Of a DNA stretch of 64,000 nucleotides, positions 52,768 to 60,356 are shown piece after piece. The position numbers and the translations under genes are program-made. Each line of letters starts with the position of its first letter. The stretch's first letter is position 1. The DNA is taken from the NCBI RefSeq assembly GCF_008974325.1, contig NZ_BKCG01000009.1:1-64000 (forward strand). Reading direction: 5' to 3'. Origin of the DNA: Patiriisocius marinus. GTDB lineage: Bacteria > Bacteroidota > Bacteroidia > Flavobacteriales > Flavobacteriaceae. Under the pieces are notes generated by a model, which saw nothing but the letters and a program-made list of their open reading frames with translations, had not been told where the DNA came from and did no database searches.

Positions 52768-53190
52768 ATGAAAATTGAAATGCAACGCGTAAATGAGGAC
52801 TATCTTTTTGAGGCAAAGGGTAAAAGTGGTGTCCCAATTTTAATCGATAATACAGTAAATGGAGTTAGTAAAGGAGCAAGTCCAATGGAATTGCTTTTAA
52901 TGGGTGTAGGTGGCTGCAGTGCAATTGATGTAATTCATATTTTAAAGAAGCAACGACAAGAAATTACACATTATTCTATAGAAGTCGATGGTAATAGAGA
53001 AGTGGTGAAAGAGGCTAAGCCTTTTAAAACCATTAATGTACATATCACATTAGAAGGAAACATTACTCCGGAAAAAGCCATTAGAGCAGCTGAGCTAAGT
53101 TTTGAAAAATATTGTTCGGTTTCCATAACATTAGAAAAAAGTGTGATTGTTAATTATGAAATCACATTAAATAGCGTTAAGATTGTCTAG
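52768..53190 (+). CDS. OsmC family protein
   Basis: 140 residues. The two redox cysteines of the family are in GVGGCSAIDVIHILKK and EKYCSVSITLEKS. OsmC/Ohr proteins reduce organic hydroperoxides, and some YhfA-like members act in sulfur metabolism. The start KIEMQRVNEDYLFEAKG and length are standard. An Rrf2 gene follows 22 bp downstream and a CysH-like gene after it, which links the protein to thiol or sulfur metabolism. Confidence 0.93.
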   Translation: MKIEMQRVNEDYLFEAKGKSGVPILIDNTVNGVSKGASPMELLLMGVGGCSAIDVIHILKKQRQEITHYSIEVDGNREVVKEAKPFKTINVHITLEGNITPEKAIRAAELSFEKYCSVSITLEKSVIVNYEITLNSVKIV

Positions 53191-53212
53191 TTAAATATTT
53201 TAATGACAACCT

Positions 53213-53632
53213 ATGCTTTCACGAAAAACAAAATACGGACTAAAGGCGTTAACTTTTCTTGCCAAACAGGAGATGGGAATTCCAATTCAAATTTCTAAAA
53301 TCTCAGAAGCAGAAAATATTTCGCTGAAATTTTTAGAGAGTATTTTGTTGATGATGAAAAAGAATGATTTGCTTATTTCAAAAAAAGGAAAAGGTGGAGG
53401 TTATATGTTAGCTAAACCTGCAACTGAAATTTCTATTGCCGTTGTATATCGTATTCTTGAAGGACCTATTTCATTGGTTCCCTGTGTGAGTTTAAAATTT
53501 TATAAAAAGTGTGATGATTGTCATGATGAAGATGATTGCAGTTTACACGATTTAATGATTCGAGTGCGAGACAATAATTTAAAAATATACGAAAACACCT
53601 CAGTAGCTGATTTGGCTAAAAATGAAGTGTAG
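53213..53632 (+). CDS. Rrf2 family transcriptional regulator
   Basis: 139 residues. The winged helix is LSRKTKYGLKALTFLAKQEMG, ISKISEAENISLKFLESILL, and GKGGGYMLAKPATEIS. The wing is followed by a cysteine-rich loop, PCVSLKFYKKCDDCHDEDDC, with four or five cysteines that could hold an iron-sulfur cluster or zinc as in IscR and NsrR. The neighbours OsmC and CysH suggest it controls sulfur assimilation or thiol stress. The palindrome before cysH is a candidate target. Confidence 0.93.
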   Translation: MLSRKTKYGLKALTFLAKQEMGIPIQISKISEAENISLKFLESILLMMKKNDLLISKKGKGGGYMLAKPATEISIAVVYRILEGPISLVPCVSLKFYKKCDDCHDEDDCSLHDLMIRVRDNNLKIYENTSVADLAKNEV

Positions 53633-53654
53633 ATTACATACCTTATTAATCGTT

Positions 53655-53702
53655 AAAAAAAACCTATAAATTGAATTTATAATTTAATTTATAGATTTTT
53701 TT
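53655..53702 (+). terminator. Terminator after Rrf2
   Basis: CTATAAATT (53663-53671) pairs with AATTTATAG (53686-53694), with an A-run before and a T-run after it. Confidence 0.75.
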
Positions 53703-53721
53703 TATACTTTCGCTTATCCTA

Positions 53722-53733
53722 CTATTTAAATAG
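53722..53733 (+). promoter_or_regulatory. Palindrome CTATTTAAATAG upstream of the CysH-like gene
   Basis: A perfect 12-bp palindrome 6 bp before the ATG at 53740. Its half TTAAATAG is repeated at 52734-52741 upstream of OsmC. A candidate Rrf2 operator; AT-rich, so chance is possible. Confidence 0.35.
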
Positions 53734-53739
53734 GGTAAT

Positions 53740-54366
53740 ATGACTGTAGAGACTTTAGATGCTATTAGTGTAAGCGAATTAAATAAAAAATATAGATTTA
53801 GTAAACCTAGTGAAATTATAGCACTTGCATTAAAGATTGCAAAAAATCCTTTACTTACTACAAGTTTTGGCCCCAATTCTGCAGCAATATTGCATTCAGT
53901 AACTGCTTTAAAGAAAGATGTTCAAGTGGTCTGGTGTGACACAGGGCATAATACAGAAGCTACTAAAGAACACTCATTAAAATTAAGCCTACTTTTATCT
54001 TTGAACTTAGAAGTTTTTAGACCATTAGAATTTGTTGAGCAACCATCAAAAGGGTTAGAAGATTCAGATGAGTTTAAATTGTTTGTAACGAAAGTGAAAT
54101 TAGAGCCTTTTGCTCGAGCAATTAAAAAATATACACCAGACGTTTGGTTTACAACGGTTAGGAAAAAGCAAGGAGCTTTTAGGGATGAATTAGATATTTT
54201 TAGTTTGACTAAGGATGGCGTTTTAAGAGTGAGTCCATTTTATTATTTCTCAAATCAAGAAATTACAAGATTTTTAAACCTGAGAGGGTTGCCTATCGAA
54301 TATGATTATTTTGATCCTACAAAACCAAATGAAACAAGTGAATGCGGAATCCAATTTCTTGTTTAA
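53740..54366 (+). CDS. Phosphoadenosine phosphosulfate reductase-like (CysH) protein
   Basis: 208 residues. The PP-loop is LLTTSFGPNSAAILHSV; VVWCDTGHNTEAT and WFTTVRKKQGAFRDELDIF follow the CysH pattern, and the catalytic cysteine lies in the C-terminal ECGIQ (C204). The usual His of the ECGLH end is Gln, and the paired cysteines for a 4Fe-4S cluster are missing, so it is of the cluster-free, PAPS-type reductase. Expected to reduce activated sulfate to sulfite with thioredoxin. No sulfate adenylyltransferase gene is next to it, so the substrate is uncertain. Confidence 0.8.
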   Translation: MTVETLDAISVSELNKKYRFSKPSEIIALALKIAKNPLLTTSFGPNSAAILHSVTALKKDVQVVWCDTGHNTEATKEHSLKLSLLLSLNLEVFRPLEFVEQPSKGLEDSDEFKLFVTKVKLEPFARAIKKYTPDVWFTTVRKKQGAFRDELDIFSLTKDGVLRVSPFYYFSNQEITRFLNLRGLPIEYDYFDPTKPNETSECGIQFLV

Positions 54367-54394
54367 TTTACTATTTCTTTTGTAATTTAGGAGG

Positions 54395-55339
54395 ATGAAA
54401 ATTCCTTCTAGAATAGCTGTTGAAAACGCATTTAATCGTGTTCAACCCTACGTCCATAATACGCCAGTATTTACATCAAGATTATTAAACGAACTTAGCG
54501 GTGCACAACTTTTTTTTAAGTGTGAGAACTTTCAAAAAATGGGAGCATTTAAAATGCGTGGTGCGATTAATGCAATTCAGCAACTAACTCCAAGTCAAAA
54601 AAAAGCAGGTGTCGTTACCCATAGTTCAGGTAATTTTGCTCAAGCATTGTCATTAGCTGCTAAAAGTTTAGGAATTACAGCCTACATAGTAATGCCGTCT
54701 AATGCACCTCAAGTTAAAAAAGATGCTGTTATTGCTTATGGAGGTAAGATAACAGAATCATTATCTACCATTAAAGCTCGCGAGGCTAAAGCTGCAGAGA
54801 TTGAAGCTGAAACTGGAGCGGTTTTTATACACCCTTCAAATAATATAGATGTAATTTTAGGACAAGGCACTGCTGCAATAGAGTTACTGAATTTACATCC
54901 AGATTTAGACTTGTTAAGTGCTCCAGTAGGAGGAGGAGGTTTAATAGCAGGTACAGCCTTAGCGGCTAAATATTATGGAACAGCTTGCGAGGTTATTGGA
55001 GGAGAGCCCTTTGAAGCAGATGATGCTTACAGATCACTTCAAACGGGAAAAATAGCATATAATACTACAACAAATACAGTTGCTGATGGACTACGTACAC
55101 ACCTTGGGAATTATAATTTTCCAATAATAAAAGAACTTGTTTCTGAAATTATAAGGGTGGAAGAGCAGGAGATAATTGCAGCAATGCGCTTAATCTGGGA
55201 ACGTCTTAAAATAATAGTAGAGCCTTCGTGTGCAGTGCCTTTAGCAGCCATACTACGAGAACCTGAAAAATTTAAAAACAAGAAAGTAGGAATTATACTA
55301 TCAGGCGGAAATGTAGATTTGTCAAACTTACCTTTTTAA
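54395..55339 (+). CDS. Threonine/serine dehydratase-like PLP enzyme
   Basis: 314 residues, fold type II. The PLP lysine is in FQKMGAFKMRGAIN (K53); SSGNFAQALSLAAK, the glycine loop SAPVGGGGLIAG and the final VGIILSGGNVDLSNLPF complete the picture. The protein is short and has no ACT or regulatory domain, so catabolic threonine dehydratase or serine racemase type is more likely than IlvA. It follows the CysH gene by 28 bp and may share its transcript; no clear link in function. Confidence 0.93.
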   Translation: MKIPSRIAVENAFNRVQPYVHNTPVFTSRLLNELSGAQLFFKCENFQKMGAFKMRGAINAIQQLTPSQKKAGVVTHSSGNFAQALSLAAKSLGITAYIVMPSNAPQVKKDAVIAYGGKITESLSTIKAREAKAAEIEAETGAVFIHPSNNIDVILGQGTAAIELLNLHPDLDLLSAPVGGGGLIAGTALAAKYYGTACEVIGGEPFEADDAYRSLQTGKIAYNTTTNTVADGLRTHLGNYNFPIIKELVSEIIRVEEQEIIAAMRLIWERLKIIVEPSCAVPLAAILREPEKFKNKKVGIILSGGNVDLSNLPF

Positions 55340-55370
55340 GTCCCAAACAATTTCGTTTAATTTGTTGAAT

Positions 55371-56459
55371 ATGAGAAGTCTTATTTTATTGTGGTTGCTT
55401 GTATGTGTTAGCTTGGCTTCAGCTCAAGGACAAACAACAAATTCCATAGATGCAAACTATTTTTATGGAAGTATTTTAAACCATAATAAAGATATTTCTC
55501 ATTTAATTAAAGGACATCCTGCTGGTGTAATTCTATCTTTTAACACACATACTTATGGTTTTAAAAGATGGGAGCAGGCTTTCAATTATCCTGATTACGG
55601 CTTTTCACTAATTTATCACAATCCAGACAATGATGTATTGGGAACTAATATTGGGATTCACGGTCACTACAATTTCTATTTTTTAAAACGAAGTCTCTTT
55701 TTTAGAGTAGGAACGGGTATTTCCTACGCTTCAAACCCTTTTGATCTTGATGAAAATTTTAAGAATAACGCCTATGGTACAAAGCTGTTGAACTCAACTT
55801 ATTTTATGCTTAATTACTCTAGGCAGAACATCATTAAAGGCTTTGGTATCCAAGCGGGAGTTTCACTAATTCATTATTCTAATGGAAATGTGAAAGCGCC
55901 AAATTCAAGTACAAATTCATTGACAGCTACTCTTGGGGTAAGTTATGAGTTAGCATATCAAAACAATCCTGAGTATCAACAAAATGATTATTCGAAGTAC
56001 ACAGAGCCTATACATATAAACTTAGTTCTACGAGCTGGGCTAAATGAAAGTGATTTTATTGGTACAGGTCAAAAGCCATTTTACATACTTTCGGCATATG
56101 CTGATAAACGAATTGGTTATAAAAGTTCATTGCAAGTAGGAGCAGATTTTTTTTACTCAAAATTTTTAGAAGCTGAAATCGATTATGTTGCAGCAGCATT
56201 TCCAACAAGAGGTGTAACCGGTGAAGAAGATTTTAAACGTGCGGGAGTTTTTATTGGTCACGAATTGCATTTCAATAAGCTGTCATTAATCACACAATTA
56301 GGGTATTATGTGTATTATCCTTATGATTTTGAAGGTAGAATTTACTTGCGTCCAGGGCTTAAGTATAAAGTCTATAAAAACACATTTGCATCAGTTTCAT
56401 TGAAATCGCACGGTGCAAAGGCAGAAGCAATTGAATTTGGTTTAGGAATACGATTATAA
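55371..56459 (+). CDS. PagL-like lipid A deacylase / acyloxyacyl hydrolase, copy 1
   Basis: 362 residues from ATG 55371; TTG codons just upstream are alternatives. A signal peptide ends at ASAQ. The body is an outer-membrane barrel ending EFGLGIRL, with the PagL catalytic-type motif in LIHYSNGNVKAPNSSTNS (His, Ser and Asn conserved). The family removes a 3-O-acyl chain from lipid A. It is the first gene of a tandemly repeated pair with a head-GIN protein. The second pair begins at 57263. Confidence 0.9.
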   Translation: MRSLILLWLLVCVSLASAQGQTTNSIDANYFYGSILNHNKDISHLIKGHPAGVILSFNTHTYGFKRWEQAFNYPDYGFSLIYHNPDNDVLGTNIGIHGHYNFYFLKRSLFFRVGTGISYASNPFDLDENFKNNAYGTKLLNSTYFMLNYSRQNIIKGFGIQAGVSLIHYSNGNVKAPNSSTNSLTATLGVSYELAYQNNPEYQQNDYSKYTEPIHINLVLRAGLNESDFIGTGQKPFYILSAYADKRIGYKSSLQVGADFFYSKFLEAEIDYVAAAFPTRGVTGEEDFKRAGVFIGHELHFNKLSLITQLGYYVYYPYDFEGRIYLRPGLKYKVYKNTFASVSLKSHGAKAEAIEFGLGIRL

Positions 56460-56467
56460 AATTAACA

Positions 56468-57235
56468 ATGGATAAATTATTAAAATTTCCGAAGTACTTT
56501 TTACTGTTAGCAGTTTTATTTGTGGGCTGTAATTCAGAAAATGTAGGAGATTGTTTTCAGGCCAAAGGGTCGATTATGCAATCAATATTTACTGTGCCTA
56601 GTTTTGATCAAATTCAAATTGAAGGCAATGTTTCTTTGTTTATTGAGCAAGGTGCCACACAAGAGGTTTCAATAGAAACTGGAGAAAATTTACTGCCAGA
56701 TGTATTTGTGGAAGTAGTGGATGGAACGCTCATAATTAGGGATACAAATAGCTGTAATTTTGTGCGTGAATATGGTAGTACTATTGCTAGAATTACAACG
56801 CCCAATATAACTAGAATCCAGAATGCATCTAGCTATGATGTTGTGGGGGTTGGGGAGCTATCATTTAATTCGCTTTTATTAGTAAGTAATACATCTGGTG
56901 GACTGGCAGATCCTAGAAAAGGTGGAGATTTTTATTTAGATATTAATACAACGGAGTTAAGAGTTAGTGCAAATGGTCAAAGTGCTTTTTACCTTAGCGG
57001 AAATGTTCAAACAGCAAATATTAATTTTGCAGATGAAAATCCGCGATTTGAAGGAGCAACTCTTCGTGTTGACGATTTGACAATATTTCAACGTTCTGCT
57101 AATAAGATGATTGTGTTTCCTGTTAATAGTATATCGGGTAGAATAGTTGGTACAGGCGATGTGATAGCTAAAAATACGCCTCCAATTGTTGAAGTAGAAG
57201 AATCATTTACAGGGCAATTAATCTTTGAAGATTAA
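56468..57235 (+). CDS. Head-GIN (DUF2807) lipoprotein, copy 1
   Basis: 255 residues. The lipobox is LFVGC (Cys21). The head-GIN domain (DUF2807) spans the rest: SFDQIQIEGNVSLFIEQGA, VSIETGENLLPDVFVEVVDG, FVREYGSTIARITTPNITR, and late QRSANKMIVFPVNSISG. The domain is a beta-helix-like protein of unknown function at the cell envelope. It starts 8 bp after the first PagL-like gene. Confidence 0.88.
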   Translation: MDKLLKFPKYFLLLAVLFVGCNSENVGDCFQAKGSIMQSIFTVPSFDQIQIEGNVSLFIEQGATQEVSIETGENLLPDVFVEVVDGTLIIRDTNSCNFVREYGSTIARITTPNITRIQNASSYDVVGVGELSFNSLLLVSNTSGGLADPRKGGDFYLDINTTELRVSANGQSAFYLSGNVQTANINFADENPRFEGATLRVDDLTIFQRSANKMIVFPVNSISGRIVGTGDVIAKNTPPIVEVEESFTGQLIFED

Positions 57236-57262
57236 TGTATATTTACCCTCCTTCAATTATCT

Positions 57263-58396
57263 ATGAAACATAAATTACTTTTAGCATTACTAGTATTGTC
57301 ATATGCGGCTTTTGGCCAGATACCTTCATCAAATCCTGATTTTGGAATTGAGCAGCGACCTTTCTCAATAGAAGCTGATTATTTTTATGGAAGTATTTTA
57401 GAACACAATCCAGATATTTCTCATTTAATAACAGGACATCCAAGAGGAGTGACTCTAACTTTTAATCGAAAGACTTACGGTTTTAAAGCTTGGGAACGTT
57501 TTCATAGATATCCAGATTGGGGAGTTACAGCAGCATATCAAAATATGCAAAACGAACACTTAGGTGAAGTGTTCAGTGCTTATGGACATTACAATTTCTA
57601 CTTTTATAATAGGCACTTGGTTATTCGTTTAGGTCAAGGTATTGCTTATGCCACAGATCCTTATGATGAGGTTGATAACCCTAAAAACAATGCGTACGGA
57701 ACTACTCTATTAAGTTCTACTTTTTTAAAATTAAATTATGTGAGAGAGAATGTGTGGAGGGGTTTTGGTTTTCATGCAGGTATTGATATAATACACTATA
57801 GTAATGCAAATTTAAGAGCGCCTAACAATAGTACAAATACACTTGGGGTTAATGCAGGTGTAAGTTATTTGTTCGATTACGAAAATTTCCCAGAGTATAT
57901 TCCTGTGCAAGATGGTGAGAAAAGCAGCGTTTATGCTGAGCCAATTAAATATAATTTTGTGTTTCGGTTTGGCTTAAATGAAAGTGATGTTTTAGGTTCA
58001 GGTCAATCTCCTTTTTATGTATTTTCTGCTTTTGCAGATAAGCGTATCAATTACAAAAGTACCCTACAAGCAGGAGTGGATGTATTTGTATTACCATTTT
58101 TAAAAGATTATGTTGAGTATCGAGCAATCGCATTTCCAGAAGATGGAGGTACTGGTACGGAAGATCATAAAAGAGTTGGGTTGTTTATTGGTCACGAGCT
58201 GCGCTTCAATAAAGTAGCATTTGTTTCGCAATTAGGGTATTATGTTTATTATCCTTTCGAATTTGAAAATAGAGTATATAATCGACTAGGCTTAAAACGC
58301 TATTTCTTTGATGACCGCTATTTTGCTGGCGTCACTGTAAAAGCGCATTGGGCAAAAGCCGAAGGTGTTGAATTTAGTTTAGGAATTAGATTATAA
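57263..58396 (+). CDS. PagL-like lipid A deacylase / acyloxyacyl hydrolase, copy 2
   Basis: 377 residues. Signal peptide ending AAFGQ. It is clearly paralogous to the protein at 55371: shared segments include DYFYGSILEHNPDISHLITGH, GHYNFYF and the catalytic IIHYSNANLRAPNNSTN, and the same EFSLGIRL end. It is 15 residues longer at the N-terminus. The two copies differ along their length, so the duplication is not recent. Presumed outer-membrane lipid A deacylase; different acyl-chain specificity is possible. Confidence 0.9.
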   Translation: MKHKLLLALLVLSYAAFGQIPSSNPDFGIEQRPFSIEADYFYGSILEHNPDISHLITGHPRGVTLTFNRKTYGFKAWERFHRYPDWGVTAAYQNMQNEHLGEVFSAYGHYNFYFYNRHLVIRLGQGIAYATDPYDEVDNPKNNAYGTTLLSSTFLKLNYVRENVWRGFGFHAGIDIIHYSNANLRAPNNSTNTLGVNAGVSYLFDYENFPEYIPVQDGEKSSVYAEPIKYNFVFRFGLNESDVLGSGQSPFYVFSAFADKRINYKSTLQAGVDVFVLPFLKDYVEYRAIAFPEDGGTGTEDHKRVGLFIGHELRFNKVAFVSQLGYYVYYPFEFENRVYNRLGLKRYFFDDRYFAGVTVKAHWAKAEGVEFSLGIRL

Positions 58397-58397
58397 T

Positions 58398-59153
58398 ATG
58401 AAAAAGCTTTTGTTAATTATTGTAGTAATGCTGTTTGTTAGTTGTGATTCAGAATCAGGACTTAATTGTATCCAGGCTTCTGGCGATATTGTTTCGGTTG
58501 AAATGACAGTTGATCAGTTTGATAAAATAACAGTATGGGAGCGAACTCAGTTAATTATAGAACAAGGTGATGAGCAGAAAGTGCTAATAGAAACTGGGGA
58601 GAATTTATTGAATGATATTGAGATTGTCGTAGAAGACGGCAGATTGAATGTGTATAATAATAACGGCTGTAATTTAGTTCGTGATTATGGGATTACAAAG
58701 GTGTATGTTACAGCTCCTAATATTTCTGAAATAAGAAGTAGTACTGGTTTGACAGTCGAAAGCAGAGGTGTTTTAAATTTCCCGAATTTAACCTTGTATT
58801 CTGAAGATCAGGGCAATGAGGATTTTTATCATACTGATGGAGATTTTAAACTTACTCTTGATGTTGATCATTTAAATGTTATCGCAAATGGACTTTCAGC
58901 ATTTAACCTTGAAGGAGAAGTAGATATAGCATTTTTTGGGTTATATGCAGGTGATTGTAGTATTGAAGCGCCTAACTTAATAGTGCAACATTTAAATTTA
59001 TTTCATAGAAGTACCAATGAAATGATTGTAAATCCACAACAATCTATTACGGGGCGTATAGTTAGTCTTGGTGACTGCATCTCGAAAAATAGACCGGATA
59101 GAGTTGAGGTAGAAACACCTTATAAGGGAAGGCTTATTTTTGACTTTGACTAG
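58398..59153 (+). CDS. Head-GIN (DUF2807) lipoprotein, copy 2
   Basis: 251 residues, starting 1 bp after the preceding stop. The lipobox is LFVSC, then DSESG. It matches the first copy: QFDKITVWERTQLIIEQGDEQ, LIETGENLLNDIEIVVEDG, LVRDYG, and late HRSTNEMIVNPQQSITGRIV. Its 3' end overlaps the convergent gldA stop by 20 bp. Function unknown; coupling with the PagL-like protein in both pairs suggests a joint role in lipid A remodelling. Confidence 0.88.
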   Translation: MKKLLLIIVVMLFVSCDSESGLNCIQASGDIVSVEMTVDQFDKITVWERTQLIIEQGDEQKVLIETGENLLNDIEIVVEDGRLNVYNNNGCNLVRDYGITKVYVTAPNISEIRSSTGLTVESRGVLNFPNLTLYSEDQGNEDFYHTDGDFKLTLDVDHLNVIANGLSAFNLEGEVDIAFFGLYAGDCSIEAPNLIVQHLNLFHRSTNEMIVNPQQSITGRIVSLGDCISKNRPDRVEVETPYKGRLIFDFD

Positions 59154-60045
59154 TGAGCTCGATAAATAGGTTTTCTAACGTAGTGTTTTTTTGATGGAGT
59201 TGTAGTATTTTCAGTCCATTGTCGTGAGCGAAATCGAATATGTTTCCTCTCATATCATTTTCAGTATCACAGTGTATGTGATAAACAAATCCACCAGGAT
59301 TTTCTACTTTAGAAACGTATTGAAGTTTTTGGATTGCTACTTCTTCAATGCGGTAGTCAAATTCAACTTCTATAATTTGCTGTTTGTTTTTAGCTAAAGA
59401 CTCAAGTGTTTTGTCTAGGACGATTTCACCTTTATTAATAATGATTACACGGTCGCAAATAGCTTCTACCTCTTGCATAATATGAGTAGAGAGTAAAATT
59501 GTTTTTCCGCCTTTTCCACCCAATCCTTTGATTAAAGACCTAATTTCTATTAATTGATTAGGGTCAAGTCCAGTAGTAGGCTCATCTAAGATGAGTATTT
59601 GTGGGTCGTGCAGTAATGCATTTGCAAGTCCAACTCTTTGTCGATAACCTTTAGAAAGTTGTTTTATTTTTTTTCCAGCTTCAGGAGTTAGTCCTGTTTG
59701 GTCAATAACCTTTTCGACTTCTTTTTTAGATATTCCGTAAATAGCTGCGTTAAATTGCAAATATTCCTTTACATACATATCTGTATATAATGGATTGTGT
59801 TCAGGTAAATATCCTACACTTTTCTGAACATCCTTAGCTGAGGTTGTTACCTCAAATCCATTTACAATAGCTATGCCTTCGGTTGATGGAATGAAGGTAG
59901 TGAGTATTTTCATCATGGTTGATTTTCCTGCGCCATTAGGCCCTAGAAATCCCACGATTTCACCGCTAGTTATATCAAAAGACACATTGTTCAGAGCTTT
60001 TTGATTTCCGTAGATTTTGGTAATATTTTTTACAGCTATAGACAT
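59134..60045 (-). CDS. gldA: Gliding motility ABC transporter ATP-binding protein GldA
   Basis: 303 residues from ATG 60045 (MSIAVKNITKIYGNQKAL). Walker A is GPNGAGKST, the signature LSKGYRQRVGLA, Walker B ILILDEPTTGLDP, and the switch His in LLSTHIMQEVEA. The length and the C-terminal ENLFIELTSQ agree with GldA, needed with GldF and GldG for gliding in Flavobacterium johnsoniae. GldF/GldG are encoded elsewhere in that species, as seems true here. Its stop overlaps the convergent head-GIN gene by 20 bp. Confidence 0.93.
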   Translation of the reverse strand: MSIAVKNITKIYGNQKALNNVSFDITSGEIVGFLGPNGAGKSTMMKILTTFIPSTEGIAIVNGFEVTTSAKDVQKSVGYLPEHNPLYTDMYVKEYLQFNAAIYGISKKEVEKVIDQTGLTPEAGKKIKQLSKGYRQRVGLANALLHDPQILILDEPTTGLDPNQLIEIRSLIKGLGGKGGKTILLSTHIMQEVEAICDRVIIINKGEIVLDKTLESLAKNKQQIIEVEFDYRIEEVAIQKLQYVSKVENPGGFVYHIHCDTENDMRGNIFDFAHDNGLKILQLHQKNTTLENLFIELTSQSQK

Positions 60046-60184
60046 ATTTCGATTCAAAAATAGTTAAAAACAGACTAAGGTAGTAGTTAAGATAACTTAA
60101 AATATGCAATAGATAGTATGTTCATTTTTTTTGGATTTAAGAAAAAATTAAAATAAAGTTGCTTTTAGTTTATAAAAAAAGTAC

Positions 60185-60192
60185 TAGTTTCG
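60185..60192 (+). promoter_or_regulatory. Promoter of the phenylalanine operon leader
   Basis: TAGTTTCG at 60185-60192 fits TAnnTTTG except for one base, with a TTG at 60159-60161, 23 bp upstream. It would start the transcript near 60197, just before the leader ORF. No other promoter match lies closer. Confidence 0.55.
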
Positions 60193-60210
60193 TGTTATAT
60201 AATTTAAGCA

Positions 60211-60282
60211 ATGAATAACAACGCTACATTTTTTAACTTTTGGTATTTCTATTTTATGGAAAAACCGGGGTTTGCTATGTAG
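60211..60282 (+). CDS. Aromatic-rich attenuation leader peptide
   Basis: 23 residues, beginning MNNNAT, with core FFNFWYFYF and ending MEKPGFAM before a TAG. Eight of nine consecutive codons in the core (60229-60255) encode Phe, Trp or Tyr. It precedes prephenate dehydratase and DAHP synthase, genes of Phe/aromatic synthesis, with a terminator between. This is the pattern of the pheL and trpL leaders. The stop codon lies 24 nt before the terminator stem. No homologue known to me in this phylum; assigned from composition and position. Confidence 0.85.
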   Translation: MNNNATFFNFWYFYFMEKPGFAM

Positions 60283-60336
60283 TTATATACAATATATTCT
60301 TTTACAATCCCGGACATAATGTTCGGGATTTTTTTT
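60265..60336 (+). promoter_or_regulatory. Attenuator: antiterminator pairing and intrinsic terminator before the phenylalanine operon
   Basis: Terminator: AATCCCG (60306-60312) with CGGGATT (60324-60330), extended by three more pairs to a 5-nt loop, then a T-run to 60336. Antiterminator: CCGGGGTT (60265-60272), within the leader codons, pairs with AATCCCGG (60306-60313), which would remove the terminator's left arm. If ribosomes stall on the aromatic codons, the first pairing forms and transcription goes on; if they reach the TAG they cover 60265-60272 and the terminator forms. Confidence 0.8.
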
Positions 60337-60356
60337 GTCCAATAAATTTTAAAACT

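Noticed and set aside
60240-60356. N-terminal extension of prephenate dehydratase
   Set aside because: It runs through the leader stop and the terminator in another frame, and the family starts at MSLKIAIQG (60357).
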